This document shows, piece after piece, positions 1 through 11,223 of a stretch of 64,000 bases of DNA. The notes under the pieces were generated by a model, which ran no database searches, was not told where the DNA came from, and saw only the letters and a list, made by a program, of their open reading frames with translations. Both the position numbers and the translations under genes were made by a program. Location of the stretch: NCBI GenBank assembly GCA_015178975.1, contig WHVD01000002.1, positions 1,550,001 to 1,614,000 on the forward strand, in the 5' to 3' direction. Each line of letters starts with the position of its first letter. The stretch's first letter is position 1. This DNA is from Hysterangium stoloniferum. Taxonomy: Eukaryota; Basidiomycota; Agaricomycetes; Hysterangiales; Hysterangiaceae.

Positions 1-2896
1 AAATGGCGGCTAACACAGCATCCATGCTGGGGAGCTCTTGATTGAAGGACAGGGACAAAAGTGCATGCTGGATCTGTTCCAGATCGGGGGTGGTGTTTTC
101 CTCAGGTATGCGATCACATTGTGTATTGTCAATGGTACATGACTGCTCAATCTTTTGGAGGCGAAGACGTTCAGCACTATCCTTCGAAGCTTGTACAGAC
201 CTTTGTAATCGGTCCGTCCCAGGTGGAATACCAGCCGTAGTACGAGAAGAGCGGCGAAGTGGGGGTGTATCTGGAGCAGGAGGGTCTAATGGTATTTCTG
301 GTAGGACAGGTAGAGGCGTTGGGGTGTCTGACATGGAGATTGGAATCCCTATAGGGGGGTTAGGGACATCGGAGGATGGGCTTGACCTGGTGTGCCCATC
401 ATGACTCTCTAGAAACCGGACATGGTAAGAGCTGTAAATTTGGCGGGCTATGGAGTCATAGCATCGATAGGATTTAGATTTAGAATCATATCCAATTAGT
501 ATACATTCTATAGAGCGCTCAAATATTTTGGGGTTAGATTTATTTTGAATGAGAACAAATGCACGGCATCCAATCTCACGCAGATAGGAGTAGTCGGGAG
601 TCCGTCCATACCAGAGTTCCCAGGGCGTTTTGCCTTGGGTAGCAGCGGTAGTAGTTTTTACATGAAGATGGGTGGCTGTAAGATAAAACTCGTCCCATAA
701 ATAAGTGGGTAAACTGGCGTAAATGCGCATTGATCTAGCCTTTCCCATAAGTGTTCTATGCATTCGCTCGACACGTCCGATGTGGGCTGATGTGTAGGGT
801 GCCGTGAACTGATGATCTGTGCCCCGTGCCTCCAACCAATTAGCCATTTCATGGCTCTTGAGTTCTCCATTGTCAGTACGATATAGGCCGACTTTAAGGT
901 TAGTCTCGATTTCTCTAGCTCGCTCCCAGGTTTGAAGAGAAGGGAAGGCGTCGCTTTTTGCTTTCAGTGGTATAGTCCAGACAAAGTTTGTAAAATCGTC
1001 TACTATATTCATGATGTAGTTATTCCCAGTTCGTGATGTTACTGCTTGTGGTCCAGACAAATCAACCCAGACTTTTTCGAGTTTCCTAGTCGCCTTATGC
1101 CCTATCCCTTCCTCACGCATCTTTGGAATAGGAGATTTCGTCTGCTTTCCAAAGATGCATGAGTCACACTTTGAGGGGACTGTAGTTGAGGATGGTCGCG
1201 CACCTTGAATGAGGCCACTATTGATCATATCATTGATTGACTTGTAATTGGCATGTCCAAGGCGGCGGTGCCAAGTTTCGAGTGTAGGTGTCCTTTGTGC
1301 AATGAGGGCGTGTTCCACTTGGGTAGAATGCAAGTTTAAGGAGTACAGGTTTTTTTGTTTGAGTAGGGAGCCGCGAGCAATAGTAGAATTCGAGGATTTT
1401 GCGCTGAGCCAACAGCAATGATTATCGAAGTGTGCAATGAGGTTAGAGTCCCGGGTAAGGCATTGAACTGATACTAGTCGGACGATAGCATCAGGGATGT
1501 AGAGAACATTTTTTAGAGTGATATGAGCACCCCGTCCTATTCGTATTTTGATGTCTCCAACACCAATGGCCAAAATGGAAGAACCTCCTAATCCTTTTAC
1601 AGGGTGGGGTGTGATGGCATTTAAGGTAAGGAAGTCGGTTTGTTCTGGTGATATATGAACAGTTGCGCCACTGTCTAGCCAAAAGGGGTGTGTATCCGTA
1701 GATAGGGTAGTTCGCTTCGTTTGCGATAATGGTTGTATGTTGGTTGCACTTAGGGCTGTAGGGTGTGATTGGGTATGCGTGTTCCAATTAACATTCATGG
1801 TTAACTCCTCCTCAAGCACAACCCAGCCATTATACTCCAGGCTGTCAAGTTCCATTGGGGAAGAACCAGGATTCTGTGGTGGAGGAACGATGCCTGCAAA
1901 ATTAGTGGGAGCAGGGGTAGCGATGGACAAGTCAGAGGGGTCCATCTGTGTGAAGTACATCTGGCCATCAGATCCCTGCATCCGGACAGATATTTTCGGT
2001 TTAGGGATGGGACCGGAGGGGTTGGAAGGGGAGGTGGATGGTTTGGGGTATTTAATGTCGCGGTCACGCTGACGAGCCAGTTTGGATTCCTCAATGGTCT
2101 TCCCGGCCATGCCACCACCAGTGGAAATGCAATATTCCGCAGTATGGCGACGCCGCTTGCAGTTGGAACAGATCGGAGAAGTGTCAGGTTTAGGGAGGGC
2201 GGCAAGGGCAATGGAGGTAGTACCAGTGGTGCGTTTGGTATTGTCAGAGGTCATCAGAGCCTGTTCACTATCCAGGTAAGAACGGAGCTGGGTGGAAGTA
2301 AAAGGTTGAGACGTCGTGGATTGAGAGATGTCCCGGGTGACTAGGGAGCGCAAGTGTAGGAAGTCAGTGCCGAAGGCATTCAGGAGGGCAATACACTTGA
2401 AGAGGTCCCGGGATATGTCTCCCATATCATAGGCACGGTCCACGGCAGCGCAAATAGTTTCGGCGGTAGTGGGCAATGGGGTGCCACGGGAGAACTGGGT
2501 AAGTAGAGCAGTTTGGAGCAGCTGGACCTGGCGGATGGGACCCTCACTTTTGTGACGGGAGAGTAGGGTGTCCCAGCAGGCCTTGGCCCCAAGTTTGAGG
2601 TCGATATATTCCCATTCAGTGGGTTCGATGGTCGATGCAATGAGGGCGGCTGCAAGGGAATTGTTGCTCTCCCAGTTTGCGCGGGCACGAGGGTGTTCAG
2701 GCCCGGGCTGCACAATAGTTCCCTTGGCATAACCGTGAAAACCAGTCAATGTCATAAACAAGGTGGCGGCCCGAAGCCATGTCTGATAGTTAGATTGTAA
2801 TTTGTCTAATTTGGGACCAGAGTAAGTGACATTGGTACGGAGAGTGACGATGGAGGGGGCAATGTCATCTGCAGAAGCTGTTGCAGAGGTAGTCAT
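1..2896 (-). CDS. Ty1/Copia Gag-Pol polyprotein, partial (cut by left edge)
   Basis: The minus-strand frame from the ATG at 2896 appears open to the left edge (about 965 codons), so the 3' part of pol (reverse transcriptase, RNase H) lies outside the window. Domains in order: Gag with a CX2CX4HX4C zinc knuckle (residues about 241-255); aspartic protease motif DSGATVHIS (about 406); Copia pre-integrase region with the HHCC zinc finger (TWHRRLGHAN near residue 545, CDSC near 577); integrase core with VDLSGP, RTDNGE and VERMHRTL supplying the D, D and E. The end of the frame lies in the linker before reverse transcriptase. Gag and Pol share one frame, as in many fungal Copia elements. The lack of stops suggests a recent copy. 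The LTR and primer-binding site lie just upstream at 2984-3250. Confidence 0.9.
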   Translation of the reverse strand, partial: MTTSATASADDIAPSIVTLRTNVTYSGPKLDKLQSNYQTWLRAATLFMTLTGFHGYAKGTIVQPGPEHPRARANWESNNSLAAALIASTIEPTEWEYIDLKLGAKACWDTLLSRHKSEGPIRQVQLLQTALLTQFSRGTPLPTTAETICAAVDRAYDMGDISRDLFKCIALLNAFGTDFLHLRSLVTRDISQSTTSQPFTSTQLRSYLDSEQALMTSDNTKRTTGTTSIALAALPKPDTSPICSNCKRRRHTAEYCISTGGGMAGKTIEESKLARQRDRDIKYPKPSTSPSNPSGPIPKPKISVRMQGSDGQMYFTQMDPSDLSIATPAPTNFAGIVPPPQNPGSSPMELDSLEYNGWVVLEEELTMNVNWNTHTQSHPTALSATNIQPLSQTKRTTLSTDTHPFWLDSGATVHISPEQTDFLTLNAITPHPVKGLGGSSILAIGVGDIKIRIGRGAHITLKNVLYIPDAIVRLVSVQCLTRDSNLIAHFDNHCCWLSAKSSNSTIARGSLLKQKNLYSLNLHSTQVEHALIAQRTPTLETWHRRLGHANYKSINDMINSGLIQGARPSSTTVPSKCDSCIFGKQTKSPIPKMREEGIGHKATRKLEKVWVDLSGPQAVTSRTGNNYIMNIVDDFTNFVWTIPLKAKSDAFPSLQTWERAREIETNLKVGLYRTDNGELKSHEMANWLEARGTDHQFTAPYTSAHIGRVERMHRTLMGKARSMRIYASLPTYLWDEFYLTATHLHVKTTTAATQGKTPWELWYGRTPDYSYLREIGCRAFVLIQNKSNPKIFERSIECILIGYDSKSKSYRCYDSIARQIYSSYHVRFLESHDGHTRSSPSSDVPNPPIGIPISMSDTPTPLPVLPEIPLDPPAPDTPPLRRSSRTTAGIPPGTDRLQRSVQASKDSAERLRLQKIEQSCTIDNTQCDRIPEENTTPDLEQIQHALLSLSFNQELPSMDAVLAAI

Positions 2897-2983
2897 TGCA
2901 AAAATAAATTTGGGGAATATGGGTTAATATCCAACTCGTCGTTATTGCTGAATTGTTGAATATGTTTCAGATGGACGAAATAA

Positions 2984-2994
2984 GGCCCATAACC
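2984..2994 (-). other. Primer-binding site of the Copia element
   Basis: The minus strand reads GGTTATGGGCC immediately next to the LTR end (TGTTAG on the plus strand at 2995). As far as I recall, GGTTATGGGCC is also the primer-binding start of Drosophila copia, a half-tRNA-iMet primer. It fixes the inner LTR edge at 2995. Confidence 0.7.
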
Positions 2995-3250
2995 TGTTAG
3001 AAAAGTAACCCTAATAACAATATAACTCAGTCTCGTGTATCATACAACGGACTAATATTTTATGTACCTAATAACAATATAACTAATAAACAATTATTAG
3101 TTACAATGTGCGTGAAATATAACGATCTTTACTCACCTCAGTCTCGTGTATCATACAACGGACTGAGGTGATACCATTTTCATTCTCTAGCTTATATGTA
3201 TTGTCGCATATATTATCAGGTACCAATATAGGTATGTTGGTGATACCGGT
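2995..3250 (-). mobile_element. 5' LTR of the Copia element (outer boundary approximate)
   Basis: The inner end at 2995 (TGTTAG) is fixed by the adjoining primer-binding site. The outer end is uncertain because no matching terminus is obvious and the 3' LTR is outside the window. Within it lies a perfect 10-bp inverted repeat, CACCTCAGTC...GACTGAGGTG (about 3136-3172). A 25-nt stretch inside this hairpin also occurs at about 3028-3052. The same hairpin arms occur in the solo LTR at 43499-43711. Confidence 0.6.
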
Positions 3251-3429
3251 TACCCCTGTCCGACGATTAAGTCTTGGGTCGGTCGATTTATGCCGGGTGG
3301 ATTTCGATGGTGTTATTCAACAAATAAGTCTGGAATGGGGGAGAAAATAACAAACACAAATGCAGTTAAAGTTTTGTAAACAGGTTTAGATAATATTTTA
3401 GTGCTGCCTTAAATGTTGTAACTCCTGAT

Positions 3430-4060
3430 GTGTATGCTGCAGAACGAACAAGGATGGCTGACTCATCAAACTTACCCAAAATGGGCAAGTGTTGCCGGCA
3501 CAACCGAAGCGCTGATCGGCAAGCTGGTAGGTGACATTCACCCCGTCTTTCCTGTTAAAAGGTCTTGTGTTTGTATCAGATAGCCATACATCCTGTTACT
3601 TTCCACTATTATTTATACATGTGACAGGAGTGGAGCGCAATATCTGCTTGCGATATCGTTGCAACAATCGCGACTGGTTACTGTACTGGATTCGGAATTT
3701 GGGACGGTTAGGCAGCATCATAAGGTTGACGGCGATGAGTAATGTCGGTATTTTTGTGACGCTGGAGGAACGCTGGATGGGTATCTTAGAATACCAGCCT
3801 CTAGAGGTGTGTAGTAAGCTATGACCTTATTGTCGCCCAGCCACTCAACATTGCCCCTTATCACCCTCCATAATCTTACCGTTGAATCCGCTCCTTTTCC
3901 TCAGACTTTCAACAATTTCAACAATGATTTGCCATGTAAAGAATTTTCGCCACATACTTTTGGAATCCTGCCTTGGAGTGAAGAGGGTAGTGGCATCTCT
4001 GTGGTTTCAGATAAGGAATTCGCCACTTTGCTATCCGGGCTGAATCACATGCAGACTTGA
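3430..4060 (+). other. Possible small spliced gene or gene remnant
   Basis: Two segments join plausibly across an intron with GT-AG ends at about 3527-3628: one ending in ALIGKL and one beginning EWSAISACDIVATIATGYCTG. A further open stretch, 3821-4060, ends in LLSGLNHMQT and a stop. I do not recognise the protein and could not find a convincing start or complete exon chain. It could be a decayed gene. The neighbouring 4061-4691 shows only short unsupported open frames. Confidence 0.25.
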
Positions 4061-4691
4061 TGGATAATTTGATTTTATATTGTCAAACCAAGGGAACACT
4101 TGGGGTCACATGAGATAAACACGATAAGGGCATGTCGTACTTTTTCTGTAATAGCATTCATATCACATGTTTGTAGCGCTTGGAAGCGCGCTTCTCAATC
4201 CCACTATTGATCTCACTAGGGTCTTAAGCACGACGTGGGGCTGTCCGTGCATGCGAAAATGTAACGAAGGCGTGACTTTTGAAATGCAAGCTCACCCCTC
4301 TCTCAATCGCGTGAGCCTGACTGCAATAGACCTATTATTTATCGTTGTGTCACATCAGGAAGACAATTAACAGTGAGAGGGTGTACGAGAGGAACCGGTT
4401 ACAAAGCAAACGGCGATCTTCTACACAACTTGTCAGGTATTCTCATATAGTCGGTCGCCCACCCGTCAATGCTCCGTCGGACATCCGCCAGGCTTAATAA
4501 CAATTCCCATTCGTGGATCCTTGACAGCAAATTATGCGGTGAGTGACTCAATTGACCAATGCCACATTAGACGCCGGGGAAGATCGATTTATTGATTTGT
4601 CGGAGATCATAGTCACTCGCAACTCAACCTTGCTCTCAACCTTGCTCTCAACCCCAAATACTGAAAGTTTACAACCTCCTAAATCAACGCC

Positions 4692-7600
4692 ATGGTCATC
4701 AAAGCTATGGCTCGCAACATTGGACATTTGGCCAATGTCGGTATTCTCCTTCTTGGAGTCTTGTATGCCATGAAAATAGTTTCCCAAGCCACATTGTAGG
4801 TTCATCTTCCTCACCTCCACACATGTCCTTAATGACCTTCGTATAGTATTCCGCAACTTTCCCCTTACCTTCAAGCTGTTGAACTGACTGCTCATCTCCG
4901 TCGCTTTGTGACACATGCTCTCGCCTGCTACATTAAGATGTGCAGATATGGTCTTCACATATTACTCGTTACGTCTTGGTTTCCACTCCATCAGTGGAGC
5001 ATCTTGAACTTTCTCAGCTTTGTGGCGAAGGAGCTCTTTGGACCATTGCTGCTTCCTGCACCTGTAGCGCATATGTCTTCCTCCTCAAAATTCATGGCAT
5101 TTTTCAAGATAGGAGGGAAGATTGACCCGTATGACGCAAACGTCATTGTCAACTTGTTGCCGGTCAGCGTCTCCTCGCAGCTGATGCTATGTACCTGCTA
5201 TCGTCAAAGGTGAGCTAGTCATCCGTTTATGTAGCAACCCATCCCTTAATCTAACCATGTCCATAGCCTCGCCCCTGTCAGAGGTTCTCTCTGGAAGATG
5301 TTGCCTGCCATCCCATACATGCTGGCTCAGACTCCGATGCCCGCAGACATTATGGATCAGGTCATCTCTTTGTTCTCCGGTGTTGAACACTCTCTTGAGG
5401 CAGAGGCTTGCCCCATGGTTACTTCGAGGTAGATCCACATTCCCTCATTTATGTCCCGACCATTGACAAGCTGCACATTCAGGATCACAGCAACATTCGC
5501 ATATGTCGTAGTTACACCACTCATTGTAGTGTTTCTCTGCAGACATATTCGGAACATTTGCTATCAAGCGTTGTGTGTTGCAGCACGAGCCATGGGAATA
5601 ATATTGTTTTGGTTGCTCACCATCGCAGCGATTGGGTATCAATTACTGAAATCTATTTTGGGGTGTATCTGTACCGTCTCAGCGCAGCGGTCATATTCTC
5701 TTGCAGACATCATGTCATGCCCCCTTCTTGTCCCCATCCTTGTAATCCGCAATCCTATCGCTGTTCGCCCGGCGCCCATTCAAGCGACAGTCAACGGCGC
5801 CAACACACTCAGGGGAGCACAGCCGGTCGTCCCTGCAAACACTGATCTTCCTGAAAACATCAACAAGGAAGATGACGAGGAATTCAACAATGAAGAGATG
5901 TCCCGCAATATGGGCATCTCTCCAAGTGGTCCCATTGACGGTCCGCGGGTTGATAGAGAGTCTGTAATAGGTGAGATTAACATTACCTCTGCCACCACTG
6001 CTGAACTGATTCCATCCCCTGCCACTCCTGGACCAACCCTATCCACTGCCATCGCTGAACTGACTCCAGCCACCTCCACCTCTGAAACGATTTCATCCAC
6101 CGCCACTGCTGCAGATCCCACACCAGTCGCCCCTGAAAACACCAACACGGACGATGACGATGATGAGGAATTCAACGATGAAGAGATGTCCCGCACTATG
6201 CACGCCTCTTCATCTGGTCCCATTGATGGTCCGCGGGTTGATACAGAGTTTGTAATAGGTGAGATTAACATTACCTCTGCCACCACTGCTGAACTGATTC
6301 CATCCACCGCCACTGTTGCAGATCCCACACCAATCGCCCCTGCAAACATCAACATGGACGATGACAATGACGAGGAATTCAACGATGAAGAGATGTCCTG
6401 CACTATGCATGCCTCTTCATGTGGACCCATTGACAGTCTGCGGGTTGATACAGAGTTTGTAATAGGTGAGATTAACATTACCTCTGCCACCACTGCTGAA
6501 CTGATTCCATCCCCTGCCACTTCTGGACCAATCCTATCCACTGCCATCGCTGAACTGACTCCAGCCACCTCCACCTCTGAAACGATTTCATCCACCGCCA
6601 CTGCTGCAGATCCCACACCAGTTGCCCCTGCAAACATCAACACGGATGATGACGATGACAAGGAATTCAACTATGAAGAGATGTCCCGCGAGATGCACGC
6701 CTCTTCATGTGGTCCTATTGACGGTCTGCCGGTTGTTACAGAGGCTATAATAGGTCAGAATAACATTACCTCTCCCACCACTGCTGAACTGATTCCATCC
6801 CCTGCCACTCCTGGACCGATTCTATCCACTCCCATCACTCAACTGATTCCATCCACCGCCACCTCTAAATTGATTTCATCCACCGCCACTTCTGCAGATC
6901 CCACCCCAGTCGCCCCTGCAAACATCAATAAGGACGATGACGATGACAAGGAATTTAAATATGAAGAGATGTCCCGCGAGATGCGTGCCTCTTCATGTAG
7001 TCCTATTGACGGTCTGCCGGTTGTTACAGAGGCTATAATAGGTCAGAATAACATTACCTCTCCCACCACTGCTGAACTGATTCCATCCCCTGCCACTTCT
7101 GGACCGATTCTATCCACTCCCATCACTCAACTGATTCCATCCACCGCCACCTCTAAATTGATTTCATCCACCGCCACTTCTTCAGATTCCACCCCAGTCG
7201 CCCCTGCAAACATTAATAAGGACGATGATGATGACGAGGAATTTAACTATGAAGAGATGTCCTGCGAGATGCGTGCCTCTTCATGTGGTCCTATTGACGG
7301 TCTGCCGGTTGTTACAGAGGCTATAATAGGTCAGAATAACATTACCTCTCCCACCACTGCTGAACTGATTCCATCCCCTGCCACTCCTGGACCGATTCTA
7401 TCCACTTCCATCACTCAACTGATTCCATCCACCACCACCTCTAAATTGATTTCATCCACCGCCACTTCTTCAGATTCCACCCCAGTCGCCCCTGCAAACA
7501 TCAATAAGGACGATGACGATGACGAGGAATTTAACTATGAAGAGATGTCCCGCGAGATGCGCGCCTCTTCATGTGGTCCTATTGACGGTCTGCCGGTTGT

Positions 7601-8324
7601 TACAGAGGCTATAATAGGTCAGAATAACATTACCTCTCCCACCACTGCTGAACTGATTCCATCCCCTGCCACTTCTGGACCGATTCTATCCACTCCCATC
7701 ACTCAACTGATTCCATCCACCGCCACCTCTAAATTGATTTCATCCACCGCCACTTCTTCAGATTCCACCCCAGTCGCCCCTGCAAACATCAATAAGGACG
7801 ATGACGATGACAAGGAATTTAACTATGAAGAGATGTCCCGCGAGATGCGCGCCTCTTCATGTGGTCCTATTGACAGTCTGCCGGTTGTTACAGAGGCTAT
7901 AATAGGTCAGAATAACATTACCTCTCCCACCACTGCTGAACTGATTCCATCCCCTGCCACTCCTGGACTGATTCTATCCACTGCCATCACTCAACTGATT
8001 CCATCCACCACCACCGCTAAATTGATTTCATCCACCGCCACTTCTGCAGATTCCACCCCAGTCACCCCTGAAAACATCAACGAGGACCGTGACGATGAAT
8101 TCAATTATGAAGAGATGTCCCACGATATGAGTGACTCTTCATGTGGTCATCAAATGGGATTGAGTTACAAGGAGGGGGCAGCCACTACGCATTCCACGCA
8201 GTTGGAGCCAGAAGACGTGAATCCAAAGGTGGAGGGTGTAAAGCTTGAACCATGGGGGGAACAAGATTACTGGGATGCCGACTTAGATGAACTGGAGCAG
8301 GGGGTTATGGAACTCTACAGTTGA
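4692..8324 (+). CDS. Multi-pass membrane protein with a long 96-residue tandem-repeat tail, unknown function
   Basis: Four exons, 4692-4795, 4847-5209, 5267-5428 and 5483-8324, join in frame through three GT-AG introns of 51, 57 and 54 bp and give 1156 residues. An in-frame stop just upstream supports the ATG at 4692. The first roughly 230 residues contain several hydrophobic segments: GILLLGVLYAMKIV near the N-terminus, a YGLHILLVTSWF region, AYVVVTPLIVVFLC, and GIILFWLLTIAAIGYQLL. The rest (about residues 330-1090) is a Ser/Thr/Pro-rich tandem repeat, each unit carrying an acidic block DDDDDEEFNYEEMS. The tail ends in acidic sequence with a VKLEP motif that resembles a SUMO consensus. I recognise no family. 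The shape (membrane head, long repeat tail) suggests a surface or organelle-anchored protein, which is inference only. Confidence 0.75.
5860..8130 (+). repeat. In-frame 288-bp tandem repeat coding for the protein tail
   Basis: The anchor GAAGAGATG recurs at 5892, 6180, 6387, 6675, 6963, 7251, 7539, 7827 and 8109. The spacings are 288, 207, 288, 288, 288, 288, 288 and 282 bp, all multiples of three. Units 4-8 are nearly identical at the nucleotide level while the outer units differ more. This points to recent unequal exchange in the middle of the array. Confidence 0.95.
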
Positions 8325-8869
8325 ACCAGGCCGCTGAGGGTTGCACACTGCTTTGCAGCGTGGGAGGGCGGATGTAACGGGAGTGGACCTGGTGATGCCG
8401 GTGTCTCAGAAGATAAGGGGTATTTCTGGGCCGTATTTTACGCAATGAAGAAGCAGAAGTAGGGGAGGCTTGTGCAGAGCTAATGCCAGCAGAGGTCAAA
8501 TTAGCCCAGTAGTGGGTAGTTTTCGTTTTCGTTTGTTGTTTTTGTTTTTGTTTTCGTGTTTGTTTTCGTTTTTCTTCCCTTTTTTCTTCTATTATTTCTG
8601 CCCTCCTATTTACTTTCCTTGGGTTATCGGCTCGACTGGTTCAGGCTCTTGTCTTTGAGAACAAGGTGCGCCGTTGTTCGCCTTCCTGCCTCAGTTTACT
8701 TATTCATTGTCCTGTAGCTGTGTCTGTTTTGTGAGTATTGTGTTTTTGGAGTCTCCTAGGCCACGGGCTTGCTGTGCAAGCCTTTGAGACATCGCTATGA
8801 GGACGTGCTGCACGCTGGATGACTAAATGTACGTCCTTTGTCTTAAGATAGCGTAGTCTACTCTAATGA
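8325..8869. other. No gene seen; pyrimidine-rich spacer
   Basis: This is the 3' flank of the repeat membrane protein gene. It holds a strongly T-rich stretch at 8519-8610 built of TTTCG/TTTTG words. I see no supported coding region on either strand. Confidence 0.5.
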
Positions 8870-9720
8870 ATGTGTTCTTTCTTTCTTCGTCTTTCAGCGG
8901 CTTGGGTGCAATGGGGCATCCGTGCGAGGGATTGCTGGGAATTCCCGACTGGTTGGGTATGCACGATTCTCATATTTCTTTTCATTTCTTCTAATGCATT
9001 TTTTTTCCAGTACCGTAGCCAAGGTAGGACGGTTTCAGCATATGCTTTTCGGTAAATAGGCGACATTGGCGTTGAGACCTACCGAGCGGACTTGAGGCTG
9101 GATAGAGCACCTGCAAGAACCATTCAAAATGATACCTGGTGGGTTCTTATCGTCCCATGTATTACATAATTTAGGTACTGATCCCATTCTACTCCCACAC
9201 TTTTGACGCAGGACGTAAAGACTAACTACTGACCTAGATTTTTATAGTCTTCCCTTGGTGCCGACTTCAGGTTTTCGCAGCAAATTGTGTAGGTTTTTAC
9301 TTTTTATTCATTTATCGACATTGTAAGTGAAGATATACGCTCGTATGCTTATCTTCTCACATTTTAATGGATTTTTTATCAATTCGTTAGCGTCCTACCT
9401 TGGAGCGTATGAGCTAGTACGGGTCAATCCGGCAAACGGCGACCCTGCATCGATGTAACTGTGAGTTACTCTCACTCCAGTAAAATTATGCCCTCATACT
9501 CATCTCATCGGATCTCAAGCGGCCCCAAGGAATGGTTTTGTTGTCCGTGGGAAGCACTCCTCTAGTTGTCCCATATGGTCTTGAGAGGTTGGACTCGTAC
9601 AAGGCCTCTCACCGCACTCTGTATCTTTTAAGAGTGTAGCCTGCCTACGAGTCCGACTGAGATTTCGGTGAGTTTCCATTCTTGGTAAAAGTTTTCATAC
9701 TTTAATCTGACCTCTCGTTT
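8870..9720 (+). ncRNA. Candidate spliced, structured non-coding RNA
   Basis: Several intron-like segments (for example gtatgc...ttccag near 8959-9010 and gtgagt...gtttag near 9668-9720) alternate with short exon-like blocks lacking a long open frame. A 13-bp perfect inverted repeat links 9019-9031 (CCAAGGTAGGACG) with 9391-9403. A strong local hairpin at 9591-9654 has a 9-bp outer stem (GGACTCGTA/TACGAGTCC) and an inner 6-bp stem (CACTCT/AGAGTG). I could not match it to U1-U6, U3, SRP, RNase P or MRP motifs. It could also be the relic of a protein gene. Confidence 0.3.
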
Positions 9721-10723
9721 AGACGACACAAAAACTACTAACAGACAGACTTCCAAATCCAGCGACGTTCTTGAAGTGAATGAGGTGAACCAACCGAGCC
9801 CCAAGGTTTCTTTGTGATGATGACTTTAATTTCTTGTTGATTTTTTCGATCGATTTTATTGTTTTTTTTTGTGTAGTCTGTTTTGTTTTGTTTGTTTCCT
9901 TCTGTTTTTTTTTTGTTCTGTTTGTTTTGTTATGCTGCAACTTTGCCCTGCTGTTAATTGCTCTGCTATCAAGGTTACTATGCTTGTAAAATAAAATTCT
10001 TTTCAACTATTGGCAAAAACAGCAAGCATGCTAAAATTCGCAGATTTCAATTCGTTAACACTACCTATGAATAGGATAAAGGTAGTAATATTCATTCTGT
10101 TGACTTCGCATCAGGGCGTCGAATACTATGGTACCTTTAGTGACACTGGTCTCTCCAACGTTAAAGGGTTAATTCTTCATTTCTTGTGTTTGGAGTGTGT
10201 GTTATATTCGTAACATAAAAGCATATTGCGCCAAAATATCACCTACAAAGTCCAAGCAATGCATTGTCTGCTACTGTTCCATCGCTTTAATCAACAAATT
10301 GAAGCAACCCGCACCCGCATTCCCGGAAAGCTTGTTACACCGCAACACCAGCTGGTGATGCCAGATTCTGTTCCTACCTCAACAAAATCTGTGCCACGCT
10401 TGTCTTTGGGGCGTATCTCCCCTTTCTAACTCAATGTTTCTGAGATGGAAGTTGCCTAAGGGGACCTGTTTTCGTCATGATGGCAGGCTAGGTATCGGCC
10501 ATAATCATTATGGAGACCCAATTGTACTACCTTTTTTCACGATTCACGATACTTATATTTCCAACATCGCAGTACAACGCCTTTATGATACAATTCCGAA
10601 TAAATTATTACGAACTGAAATTATGTGCATACTTGAATGTATCCGATTTGACCTTATAAATCCTACCTACATCCAGGCCCTAGAGGTATTAACTTGCTAC
10701 AATGCCAGTCGATCCACCTTCGG
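9721..10723. other. No supported gene
   Basis: Contains a T-rich stretch (9840-9935) and several short open frames, the longest 10434-10838 (134 residues). None shows a recognisable family or convincing exon chain. Confidence 0.4.
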
Positions 10724-10972
10724 TATTTTCGGAGTATTTCGTGAGCTTCTTGGAGTCAAAAATGTAGAAAAATTTTCCACAAAAATGCTCTGTATATTAC
10801 GAAATATTTCAGTCATTCCGGGAATGATGTACTTTTGAAATGGGGGGGACAGATAAATACATACTAACGAAAAATACTCGTTTACGGCACTTTCGGCAAA
10901 ATGAGTATTTCCGAGTATTTTTCGGAAATACTCCTAAAATACTCAGCAAATATACTCCGAAAATACGTTCTT
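10724..10972. repeat. Degenerate GAGTATTT/CGGAGTATT repeat with a 12-bp hairpin
   Basis: The words GAGTATTT, CGGAGTATTT and their complements recur many times. Around 10901-10932 there is a perfect 12-bp inverted repeat (GAGTATTTCCGA...TCGGAAATACTC). It looks like a decayed small repeat element. Confidence 0.5.
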
Positions 10973-11223
10973 TCTTTAATACCATATTTCCTTGTACCTC
11001 GTGTAATGTACCCAAATACCGCCCCTTTTCCCTTCTTTATCTATGTACCATGCAAATAGCCGCACCATACTCTCACCGCACAGGTCTCATGGAACATTGT
11101 GGACAACCGTTACTGATCCATGCTTATAACATCGCTTTGCTATACGATAGATGTACATATACACTCAATTACGGTTGATCGATTGCCTGCAAATATTCGG
11201 ACCCCACAGCCGGTATTGGAAGT

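Noticed and set aside
2380..2730. 116-codon minus-strand frame over the Copia gag
   Set aside because: Out of frame with the Gag-Pol reading frame that carries the zinc knuckle, protease and integrase motifs.
5780..6670. 296-codon minus-strand open frame
   Set aside because: It is the antisense shadow of the tandem repeat exon of the gene at 4692-8324, whose splicing and composition support the plus strand.
9815..9850. TGATGATGA considered as a C/D snoRNA C box
   Set aside because: No matching D box or terminal stem at a suitable distance; the following sequence is a simple T-rich tract.
10434..10838. 134-codon open frame
   Set aside because: No family signal, no clear exon partners, and its 3' half runs into the GAGTATTT repeat.
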